Positions 56,279 to 64,000 of a stretch of 64,000 nt of DNA are shown in pieces. A model generated the notes under the pieces. It saw nothing but the letters and a program-made list of their open reading frames with translations. It was not told the DNA's origin and did no database searches. Numbering within the stretch: the first letter of the stretch is position 1; the number at the start of each line of letters is the position of its first letter. The translations under genes and the position numbers were made by a program. Source of the stretch: Mixophyes australis (lineage: Eukaryota > Chordata > Amphibia > Anura > Limnodynastidae); the NCBI GenBank assembly GCA_036250195.1, contig JAVHZZ010000005.1, positions 124,837,398 to 124,901,397 of the forward strand, read 5' to 3'.

Positions 56279-57530
56279 TGTCACGGGCACTAGGAGTCTT
56301 GCCCAGGATTTCACCAGTTGACTATGCTTACCAGAGAGGCGGAGTTTGCACAGCGGTCCTCTGGCAGCAGGGTGAATAGTGGAACGTATATAACAGCAGA
56401 TGGAGAGAGGATGCCAATGGAAATGATGATAGTCAGTGACTTGCAGCTATACTGGTAAATGAGTCAGCCACTTGCAGCTTTATTGGTAGATGAGTCAGCG
56501 ACTTGCATCTATAGTGGAAAGACAGGTTTGAACCACGGAGACCAGGTTGGACGTAAGCAGGTGAAGGAAGGTAACAGGAGAGTCAGTGGTCTGCGTACAG
56601 CAAGTTGTACCACTGCTATGGTGAGAAGACTTGTCCAGGTGCAGGTAGGTAGCGGGGAAGTCAGTGGTCTGCGTACAGCAAGTTGTATCACTGCTATGGT
56701 GAGAAGACTTGTCCAGGTACAGGTAGGTAGCGGGGAAGTCAGTGTTCTGCGTACAGCAAGTTGTACCACTGCTATGGTGAGAAGACTAGTCCAGGTGCAG
56801 GTAGGTAGTGGGGAAGTCAGTGGTCTGCGTACAGAAAGTTCTACCACTGCTATGGTGAGGAGAGTTCAGGTGCGGATGAGTGGGGGCAAGCCAAGAGTCA
56901 ATAGCGGTATGAAGACACTGAGAGCACAGAGGAACTTGTTCCAAACAGATATGCAGCGATTACAGCTAATAGTCTATAACGGTATGTATACCGCTGCTGA
57001 GTAGAGAGGCTTGAACAGAGTGGATATGCGGGATAATAACTGATAGTCAATCACAAGTATGCATATCACTGCTGAGTAGAGAAGCTTTTTCCATGAGAAT
57101 ATGCAGGCACAGCAGGGACGCTGAACGGCTGTAGTGGGTATGGGAACCACAGGTGAGCAGAGCAGGTAATCAGAAGCCAGCTGAGGACACGAGCAGATAC
57201 AGAAATCAGTAGCGGGTATGGAAACCACCGATGAGTAGCACAGGTAATCAGCAGGAAGCTGAGGACACTAGCAGAACACAGAAGACACCTTAAGAGACTC
57301 ACAGGGAATTAGATTCAAGATCAGGCAACGAGGTAATGAGCACAGGTGCCTTAAATAGGGAGAGGTGCCTGATCCACCAATGAGATTTAAAGGAAAGGTC
57401 ATAAGTTCTTGGATGCTGCGCATGCACAGTGCATCAAGATGGCGGATGGCCGCGGTTCAGGACAGGCGCCGGCAGGAAGGCTAGAGAACCACGCACCAGC
57501 GCAGAGGCACTCACGGTCCGGCGAGTGACA
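56279..57530 (-). repeat. Gypsy B(-) 5' LTR (1,252 bp)
   Basis: Same LTR type as 52,557-54,041, with fewer tandem modules. Its NRF1-type palindrome is mutated ('tgcgcatgcaca'). It is followed on the plus strand by cttct, the target duplication. Confidence 0.92.
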
Positions 57531-60160
57531 CTTCTATTACACCCTGTCCGCTGGGTCTTCCTCCACAGTATGCTTCCTTCGCGGATGTGTTCGATAAAAT
57601 CCAGTCTGAGCGCCTTCCGGCGTGGGATTGTCCGATTGCTTTACAACCTGGCAAGAACCCTCCTAGGGGTCGTGTGTATCCTCTTTCGCTACCAGAGACC
57701 CAAGCAACATCTGATTATATCAAGGAGAATCTCCATTGTGGTTTCATTCGACCTTCCACTTCTCCCGCTTGAGCGGGGTTCTTTTTTGTTAAGAAGAAAG
57801 ATGGGCCATTATGACCCTGTATAGATTATCGTGGATTTAATGCCATTACCATTAAAAATCGGTACCCTATTCCGCTAATAACCAAGCTCTTTGACCACAT
57901 TAAGGTAGCCCGCATATTCACCAAACTTGATCTCCGAGGCGCTTATAACTTAATCTGCATCAAGTCCGAAGACGAATGGAAGACAGCTTTTAACACCAGG
58001 GATGGACACTATGAATATCTAGTTATGCCCTTCGGGTTGTGTAACGCCCCAGCTGTCTTCAAGGGATTCGTGAATGAGATCTTCTGGGACTTGTTGTATG
58101 TTTGTGTCGTCGTCTACCTGGACTACATATTAATTTTCTCCCAGGATCTGCCCACTCATCATCAACATGTGGCAGAGGTCCTTTCCAGACTCCGGAGAAA
58201 CTCATTATTCTGCAAGTTAGAGAAATGTTCCTTTGAGTTATCCCAGATTCTAAAGATGGATCCGGAGAAGGTGAACGCTGTACTACGTTGGCCCCAGCCA
58301 ACTACCCTCAGAGAAATCCAACGCTTTTTAGGGTTTGCAAACTACTACAGACGCTTCATTCAAGGTTTTTCCTCCATTGCTTCTCCAATAGTGGCTCTGA
58401 CCCGTAAGGGCGCTAATACTAAACAATGGTCCTCCGAGGCCCTTCAAGCCTTTCTTTTCCTCAAGAAGGCGTTCTCTACCGCTCCTGTTCTTCGACATCC
58501 TGACGTGACCCTTCCTTTCTTTCTGGAAGTAGACGCCTCTAATGTTGGTCTAGGGGCCATTCTATCTCAAAGATCGGAGCAACAAAAATTCCATCCTTGT
58601 GCCTTCTACTCTCGAGGTCTTCTACCTGCGGAGAGAAACTATACCATCGGGGACAAGGAGTTGTTGGCCATAAAAGCAGCATTAGAGGAGTGGAGATATC
58701 TGCTGGAGGGGGGCTCGTCATCCTGTAACTATTTTTACTGACCACAAAAACCTGTTATATCTGCAGTCAGCTCAGTGTTTGAATCCTTGTCAAGCAAGAT
58801 GGTCACTTTTCTTTTCTCATTTTGAACTTATCATAACCTTTAAACCAGCTTCCAAGAATAGAAAAGCAGACGCCTTGTCTCGGGCGTTTGTGGCGTCCTC
58901 TGACACTGAGGATAGTCCTAATCATCCCATGTTGGATCCCAAATGTGTGACTGACCACTTCTTCCACCAAGGTGCTACCATTTGGGAGAACCCTCATGCC
59001 TCCATCTCTACGTAAAAAAATATTATCGTGGTATCAATCTTCCCGTTTTTTCTGGACATTCGGGAGAACGCAAGACATTAGAAATCCTTTCTCGAAGCTA
59101 CTGGTGGCCCTCTATGAGGAGAGATGTCAAAGAATTTGTGGCCGCGTGTGAGGTTTGTTCCCAGTTTAAAACCCCCCGCAGAACACCGGCGGGATTACTT
59201 CAACCACTACCCATTCCTTCCAAACCATGGACCCATATTAGTATGGACTTTGTCACCGATCTTCCTCCTAGCAAAAGTTGCAATACCATCTGGGTAGTGG
59301 TGGATAGATTTTAGAAAATGGCACATTTTGTTCCTTTGACCGGATTACCTTCCTCATCTACTCTGGCTGACCATTTTATCAAGGAGATCTTTCGGATTCA
59401 TGGATGTCCATCTGAGATTGTTTTGGATAGAGGAGTGCAGTTTGTCTCCAGATTCTGGCGAGCCCTTTGCAAGACCTTGGGTATCCGATTATCACTATCA
59501 TCCTCCTACCATCCTCAATAAAAATGGACAGACCGAGAGAGTCAACCAAGATCTTGAGACTTTTATAAGGATGTTCTCCTCGGCCAACCAAGACAATTAG
59601 GTAGATTTGCTCCCAGGTGCTGAATTCGCCCATAACAATATGTATCACGAGTCATCTTCAAAAACTCCATTCTTTGTGGTATACGGTCACCATCCGTCTC
59701 TCCCAGAATTTCCTGCCCTCCCTCCCACCCAAGTTCCTGCAGTGGAGAGTTTATGTCAGAGTTTCAAAACTATCTGGTCTCAGGTTAAATCCTCCCTGAA
59801 GAAGACATCTGCCAGATACAAGTGTTTTGCTGATAAAAAGAGGCGAGCTATTCCACCACTTAAAGTTGGAGACCGCGTATGGCTTTCTACCAAAAATAAT
59901 CGCCTGAAGGTTCCGTCCATGAAGTTTGCTCCCCGTTTCATTGGTCCATATAAAATCACTCAGGTGATAAATCCGGTGTGCTTTAAACTACTATTACCTA
60001 AGAACCTTCGTATCTCCAACGCCTTCCATGTGTCATTACTCAAGCCTCTTATCATCAACCGTTTCTCTGTTCCTCCTTCAGCACCCCGGCCAGTACAAGT
60101 TCATCAAGAGGAGGAGTTTGAAATTATTCATATTCTGGATGCCAAAATTTCACGAGGAGT
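57531..60160 (+). pseudogene. pol: Pol of gypsy B(+), RT to start of chromodomain
   Basis: It continues the B(+) pol after the nested insertion. RT has several stops and 'YLDY' (58,115-58,126) instead of YLDD, losing a catalytic Asp. An in-frame deletion near 58,250 removes about 12 residues ('PFLGYIVSG' region of A). RNase H is frameshifted after 'LLEGG' (58,710). Integrase has stops at 59,312-59,314, 59,519-59,521 and about 59,598, and 'VLDRG' for 'VSDRG'. The frame ends at 'DAKISRG', where pol is joined directly to LTR sequence, so the chromodomain, polypurine tract and start of the 3' LTR are gone. Confidence 0.92.
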
Positions 60161-61281
60161 GTCTCCTGTGTCCTGCTTGTATCTTCAGTTTCCTGCTGGA
60201 TTACCTGCTCTGCTCATCGGCGGTTCCCATACCCGCTACTGACTCCTGTGTCCTGCTCGTGTCTTCAGCTGTCTGCTGGATTACCTGCTCTGCTCATCAG
60301 CGGTTCCCATACCCGCTACTGACTCCTGTGTCCTGCTCGGGTCTTCAGCTGTCTGCTGGATTACCTGCTCTGCTCACCTGCGGTTCCCATACCCGCTACA
60401 GTCTCTCAGCTCTCCTGCTGTGCCTGCATATCCTCGTTGGACAAGCTTTTCTACTCAGCAGCGGTATGCATACTTGTTATTGACTATCAGCTGTTATCCT
60501 GCATATCCGCTTTGGACAAGCTTCTCTACTCAACAGCGGTATCCATACCCGCTATAGACTATTAGCCGTTACGCTGCATATCTGTTTGAACAAGCTTCTC
60601 TACTCAGCAGCGATATGCATACTTGTTATTGACTATCAGTTGTTATCCTGTATATCCACTTTGGACAAGCCTCTCTACTCAGCAGCGGTATACATACCCG
60701 CTATAGACTATTAGCTGTGATGCTGCATATCTGTTTGGGACTATCCCCTCTGCTCTCAAATTGTATTTATACAGTTATAGACTCTTATCACTCCTCCACT
60801 TATCCGCACCTGGACAAGTCCTCACCTCATCACAGCAGTGGTACAACTTGCTATACTCAGACCACTGACTCTCCCGCTACCTACCTACACCTGGACAAGT
60901 CTTCCCTTCATAGCAGTGGTACAACTTGCTATACACAGACCACTGACTCTCCCGTTACCTACCTGCACCTGGACAAGTCTTCTCATCACAGCAGTGGTAC
61001 AACTTGCTATCCGCAATCCACTGACTCTCCCGTTACCTTCCTTCACCTGTTCTCGTCCACTCTACTCTCCTACCAGTATAGCTGCAAGTAGCTGACTCTC
61101 CTACCAGTATAGCTGCAAGTCACTGACTCTCATCTATTCCATTGGCATTCTCTCTCCATCTGCTGTTATGTACGTTCCTACTATTCACCCTACTGCCCAG
61201 AAGTCCGCTGTGTAAACCCCGCCCCTCTGGTAAGCATTGTCAACTGGTGAATCCTGGGCAGAACTCCTAGTGCCCGTGACA
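60161..61281 (+). repeat. Gypsy B(+) 3' LTR, lacking its first ~245 bp
   Basis: It matches the 5' LTR from about 49,975 onward ('gtctcctgtgtcctgct') to GTGACA at 61,281. U3 with promoter motifs and the RNA start is deleted together with the pol end. It is followed by ctttt, the right target duplication. Confidence 0.9.
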
Positions 61282-61375
61282 CTTTTAAAGATTCCAGTCT
61301 GTTATTCTAACTCAAACGGCATGACTGAGTGATCTCCAGCCTTGTCCCTGTCAACACTCTCTCAACTGTGTTAAC
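61282..61375 (-). mobile_element. Tc1 segment between the two LTR insertions
   Basis: This ~94-bp segment starts 'cttttaaagattccagtctg' and ends 'ctcaactgtgttaac'. It continues the Tc1 5' untranslated region interrupted at 49,729 and resumes at 63,541 with 'ttaacgagagaatcactga'. Confidence 0.85.
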
Positions 61376-61835
61376 TGTTATGAGCCGCGGCGGTGCCTCA
61401 AGCCGTCGCGACTCTCTCCGCCCGACAGGAAGTGTCCCGGCCGTCTCCATGATGACCGGGACGTCACTTCCTGTTTCTCCCCGCCCCTTGCCTAGGCAAC
61501 GACCGGGATGCGCTGTGGATGTAGCGCCGCGTCCCGGCATTAGGGGCAGTTGGGCGCGTGCGCAGATCATAAGGAACAGAGTATTATAATTATTCTCCTC
61601 CTGGGGCTGATCAGCTGCTAGTTCCTCTGCTTGCCATTGGTCAGTGGTAGTATATAGGGCAGGGAGATCTTAGCCTCCCTGCCGGTTATAGCTTCCTGTT
61701 GCCAGTTGCTGACCTGCTGTGTTCCCAGTTCTGTCCTGTGGATATTACGATCGGATTGCCTGTGTATGACCCCTTGCCTGGATTTGGACCCTGCCTGTGT
61801 TTTTTGTGACCCTGACCTTCCTGCCTGTATCTTCC
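61376..61835 (+). repeat. Gypsy C 5' LTR, truncated at its 3' side
   Basis: It aligns to 62,931 onward ('tgttatgagccgcggcggtg') but includes ~115 bp ('tatagggcagggagatc'... to 'gtggatat') missing from the 3' LTR. It ends abruptly in 'cctgcctgtatcttcctg' and runs into integrase. 'ggcgcgtgcgcag' resembles the NRF1 motif. Confidence 0.85.
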
Positions 61836-62470
61836 TGTTGACATTGTTTCGGATCGTGGGTCCCAATTCATAGCATAATTCTGGAAATCCTTCTGTTCCC
61901 TTCTTGGCATCAAGATCAGTCTTTCATCTGCATACCACACTCAGTCTAATGGGCAAACTGAAAGGGTGAACCAGTCCTTAGAGCAGTTCCTGTGTTGTTA
62001 CACTTTAGAATTTCACCACAACTGGTCCTCCTTGTTTCCCTGGGCAGAGTTTGCCTATAATAATTCGTGTCATGCTTCCACTCAAATCTCTCCATTTTTC
62101 TGCACTTTTGGTTATCATCCAAGATCCAATTCCTTGTGCTCTCTCAAGTCCGCTGGTATTCCGGAAATTCGTTCCACAGCCAGGGATCTCAAGGTCATCT
62201 GGAGAAAAGTGCAGTCATCATTGAGACGAGCCTCATTCTTTGCAAAAAAAAAATCGGACCGTCACCGTACCACCTGCTCGCTCAAAGTGGGCCAGAAAGT
62301 GTGGCTGTCCACACGTAATATTAGGCTCTGACAGCCTTGCAGGAAACTGGGACCTAAATTCATCGGTCCTTTCCCCATTATCAAGCAGATCAATGCTGTA
62401 GCTTTCAGATTGAAAATTCCTGCTTCATTGAGGATCCCCAACACGTTCCATTGCTCCCTGCTTAAGCCTC
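61836..62470 (+). pseudogene. Gypsy C integrase core and C-terminal fragment
   Basis: The coding blocks 'DIVSDRGSQF' (second catalytic Asp), 'SSAYHTQSNGQTERVNQSLE' (with the Glu), 'WAEFAYNNSCHASTQISPFF', 'VGQKVWLSTRNIRL', '[11 protein letters not shown]' and 'FHCSLLKPL' are in order. A stop lies after 'DRGSQFIA' and another after 'NIRL'. The first catalytic Asp and everything upstream are missing. Confidence 0.9.
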
Positions 62471-62471
62471 T

Positions 62472-62685
62472 TGTGACCCTGACCTTCCTGCCTGTATCTG
62501 GACCTTGCTACCGTGCCTGTGACCCTTGACCTCGGTTTGTGTATTGGATTCCCTGTCTGCTGCCGGCCCTCGACCCTTGCCTGGACTTCACTCCGCTTTC
62601 CTGGGTTCTCCCTAGTCGGTACGCACTTCACGACCCTCTGCTAGTCTGCGGCCAAGTCTGTCCCCACCACTATTCTATCCCAGTC
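62472..62685 (+). repeat. Internal copy of gypsy C LTR segment
   Basis: About 200 bp from 'gtgaccctgaccttcctgcc' to 'tgtccccaccacta' repeat 63,268-63,467 of the 3' LTR almost exactly, yet lie between integrase and chromodomain. Confidence 0.85.
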
Positions 62686-62698
62686 GTCAAGTTCGCCT

Positions 62699-62938
62699 GT
62701 GCAGAATAGAAACAAACCGCAGAGTTACACCATTCAGAAGATTCTCGATTCTAAGAGAGTACAGGGGAAGGTGCACTTCCTAGTTCAATGGAAGAATCGT
62801 GGTTTGGAAGAGCGGTCCTGGATTCCACAAAGACGGCTTCATGCTGCCAAACATTTAAAAGAACTTTTCAAAAAATTCCCTGGAAAACCTGGTTGTCGGG
62901 GTTCCTTGACCCCTCCTCAAGGGGGGGTACTGTTATGA
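62699..62938 (+). pseudogene. Gypsy C chromodomain fragment
   Basis: 'YTIQKILDSKRVQGKVHFLV', 'QWKNRGLEERSWIP' and 'AAKHLKELFKKFPGKPG' form a chromodomain. The frame passes through the polypurine tract and stops a few bases into the LTR, similar to gypsy A. Confidence 0.85.
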
Positions 62939-63540
62939 GCCGCGGCGGTGCCTCAGGCCGCCGCAACTCTCTCTGCCAGACAGGAAGTGTCCCGGCCGTC
63001 TCCATGATGACCGGGACGTCCCTTCCTGTTTCTCCCCGGCCGTTGCCTAGGCAACAACCGGGACGCGCTGTGGATGTAGCGCCGCTTCCCAGCATTAGGG
63101 GCAGCCAGGCGCATGCGCAGAGCATAAGGAACAGAGTATTATAATTATTCTCCTCCTGTGGCTGATCAGCTGCTAGTTCCTCTGCTTGCCATTGGTCAGT
63201 GGTAGTATACGATCGGATTGCCTGTGTATGACCCCTTGCCTGGATTTGGATCCTGCCTGTGTTTCTTGTGACCCTGACCTTCCTGCCTGTATCTGGACCT
63301 TGCTACCGTGCCTGTGACCCTTGACCTCAGCTTGTGTATTGGATTCCCTGTCTGCTGCCGGCCCTCGACCCTTGCTTGGACTTCACTCCGCTTTCCTGGG
63401 TTCTCCCTAGTCGGTACGCACTTCACGACCCTCTGCTAGTCTGCGGCCAAGTCTGTCCCCACCACTAGGGGCTCCAGTGAACACCTGACTGGCAGAGCAG
63501 ACTCCGGGTTGTGCTGTACCGGCTAGAGGGGTTCCTAACA
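62931..63540 (+). repeat. Gypsy C 3' LTR (610 bp)
   Basis: TGTTATGAG...CTAACA, including 'gcgcatgcgcag' (63,110-63,121), an NRF1-like site. It is followed by the target duplication ttaac. Confidence 0.9.
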
Positions 63541-63757
63541 TTAACGAGAGAATCACTGATATAATGTCAGTTGATCCTTTTGTAGCAGGGCTGAAATGCA
63601 GTGAAAATGTTGTTTTTGGGATAGTTCATTGTCATGGCAAAGAGGGACTTTGAAATTTATTTATATTCATCTGATCACTTTACATGACAATCTAGAGCAG
63701 GGGTAGGCAACCTGCGGCTCTCCAGGTGTAGTTTCTCAAAACTTTTGGTTATGACTG
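63541..63757 (-). mobile_element. Tc1 right end, with a 37-bp foreign piece
   Basis: The Tc1 sequence resumes ('gagagaatcactg', 'gcagggctgaaatgcagtg', 'tggcaaagagggactttg') and ends in the inverted repeat 'tctcaaaacttttgg..tgactg'. Between them, at about 63,695-63,731, 'caggggtaggcaacctgcgg' plus 'ctctccaggtgtag' resembles the terminus of a hAT element and replaces expected Tc1 sequence. Confidence 0.8.
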
Positions 63758-63771
63758 TAGATTAAAAAAAT

Positions 63772-64000
63772 GACCTTGAGCGCCTGAAGGGAATATTGGC
63801 TGACATTGTTCATAAAGATCAAACAGGGTTTATTTGGGGGAGAAACGCAGTCTCCAATATTAGGAATGTAATAACTCTACTCCAGTCACAATGGGAGACT
63901 GGTGGGGATGTCTCCACACTTTTGCTCTCATTGGACGCCGAGAAGGCTTTTGACATGGTGAATTGGTATCAACTGTTTGAAATAGATTTGTTTTCCCCAT
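63772..64000 (+). pseudogene. L1-type LINE reverse transcriptase fragment (runs off the window)
   Basis: The open frame reads 'LKGILADIVHKDQTGFIWGR', then 'LLSLDAEKAFDMVNWYQLFE'. The blocks 'DQ.GF..GR' and 'SLDAEKAFD.V.W' are RT motifs of the L1/Tx1 clade, the second including a catalytic Asp. It begins directly after the Tc1 right end and continues past 64,000, so whether it is longer or intact cannot be told. Confidence 0.85.

Larger units (their letters stand above)
52557..57530 (-). mobile_element. Gypsy B(-): reversed, internally deleted copy nested in gypsy B(+)
   Basis: It is flanked by cttct at 52,552-52,556 and 57,531-57,535, so it integrated as a unit into the pol gene of B(+). On the minus strand the order is 5' LTR (57,530-56,279), pol from the RT 'YLDD' region to the chromodomain (56,278-54,042), polypurine tract, then 3' LTR (54,041-52,557). 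Gag, protease and the first half of RT are missing: the 5' LTR ends GTGACA and continues directly with 'gtcgtctacctggacgacat'. Confidence 0.93.
49730..61281 (+). mobile_element. Gypsy B(+): older relative of gypsy A, with a nested reversed copy
   Basis: It is flanked by ctttt at 49,725-49,729 and 61,282-61,286. It has a 5' LTR 49,730-51,172, gag, protease, a break at 52,556 where gypsy B(-) inserted, the rest of pol from 57,531 and a 3' LTR lacking its first ~245 bp. Gag and pol resemble those of gypsy A but carry frameshifts, stops and deletions, so the copy is dead. Confidence 0.93.
61376..63540 (+). mobile_element. Gypsy C: rearranged non-autonomous chromovirus (2,165 bp)
   Basis: It is flanked by ttaac at 61,371-61,375 and 63,541-63,545. 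It begins TGTTATGAG and ends CTAACA. The order is 5' part of an LTR (61,376-61,835), integrase fragment, a ~200-bp LTR piece, chromodomain, polypurine tract (62,921-62,927, ggggggg) and 3' LTR (62,931-63,540). Gag, protease, RT and RNase H are absent. It is a different family from A and B. Confidence 0.9.
48556..63759 (-). mobile_element. Tc1-like transposon split by two LTR retrotransposons
   Basis: The left end 'cagtcctggccaaaagtttt' starts at 48,558 after TA. The right end, '...tctcaaaacttttggttatgactg' at 63,757, is followed by TA. Removing the insertions 49,730-61,281 and 61,376-63,540, each with one 5-bp duplication, leaves about 1.47 kb, normal for Tc1. The remaining pieces are 48,558-49,729, 61,282-61,375 and 63,541-63,757. 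Transposase reads on the minus strand. Confidence 0.93.

Noticed and set aside
61307..61589. Overlapping 86-87 aa ORFs in the GC-rich start of gypsy C
   Set aside because: They lie in LTR sequence, overlap on both strands and have no motif.

Overview
This 64 kb window is vertebrate repeat DNA, most likely from an amphibian with a large genome. The inference rests on the mix of families: a sushi-type Ty3/gypsy chromovirus, hAT, Tc1 and mariner DNA transposons, CR1/L2-type and L1-type LINE pieces, and a Harbinger/NAIF1-like Myb protein. I see no convincing host gene, no tRNA or rRNA gene and no prokaryotic feature. The species is not identified.

Layout. 1-19,890 is almost entirely a satellite of 79- and 83-bp monomers with higher-order structure and one 200-N assembly gap. 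It lies inside a hAT transposon. 19,891-24,889 is the rest of that hAT: a transposase on the minus strand broken by a single in-frame stop, four ~335-bp subterminal repeats and the right terminus. 24,890-26,809 holds an LTR-like remnant, one copy of a locally duplicated repeat and a TA microsatellite. 26,810-36,620 is a decayed mariner carrying a young Ty3/gypsy element (27,089-35,570) with 2,113-bp LTRs in which I found no difference, a perfect 5-bp target duplication (gtgct), and open gag and pol. 36,655-48,557 contains the second copy of the duplicated repeat, a decayed integrase piece, a non-autonomous hAT with a perfect 8-bp duplication, a TA-flanked MITE, a solo LTR with a 5-bp duplication, and exons of a Myb/SANT-like pseudogene split by a LINE. 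48,558-63,757 is one Tc1 transposon that received two LTR retrotransposons. The first (49,730-61,281) was itself hit by a reversed, internally deleted relative (52,557-57,530). The second (61,376-63,540) is a rearranged mosaic. An L1-type LINE fragment runs off the right edge.

The most interesting object is the young gypsy element. Its gag and pol are in different frames. At the junction the sequence shows a G_GGA_AAT slippery heptamer, a 6-nt spacer and bases able to form an H-type pseudoknot, which looks like the frameshift signal known in PEG10, a sushi-derived mammalian gene. The element has no tRNA-type primer binding site. The bases after the 5' LTR are instead complementary to the predicted 5' end of its own RNA, as in Tf1 self-priming. 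Its leader (R/U5 plus the bases before gag) is about 1.95 kb and carries repeated short hairpins with compensatory base changes. A related older copy in the window keeps the same three features.
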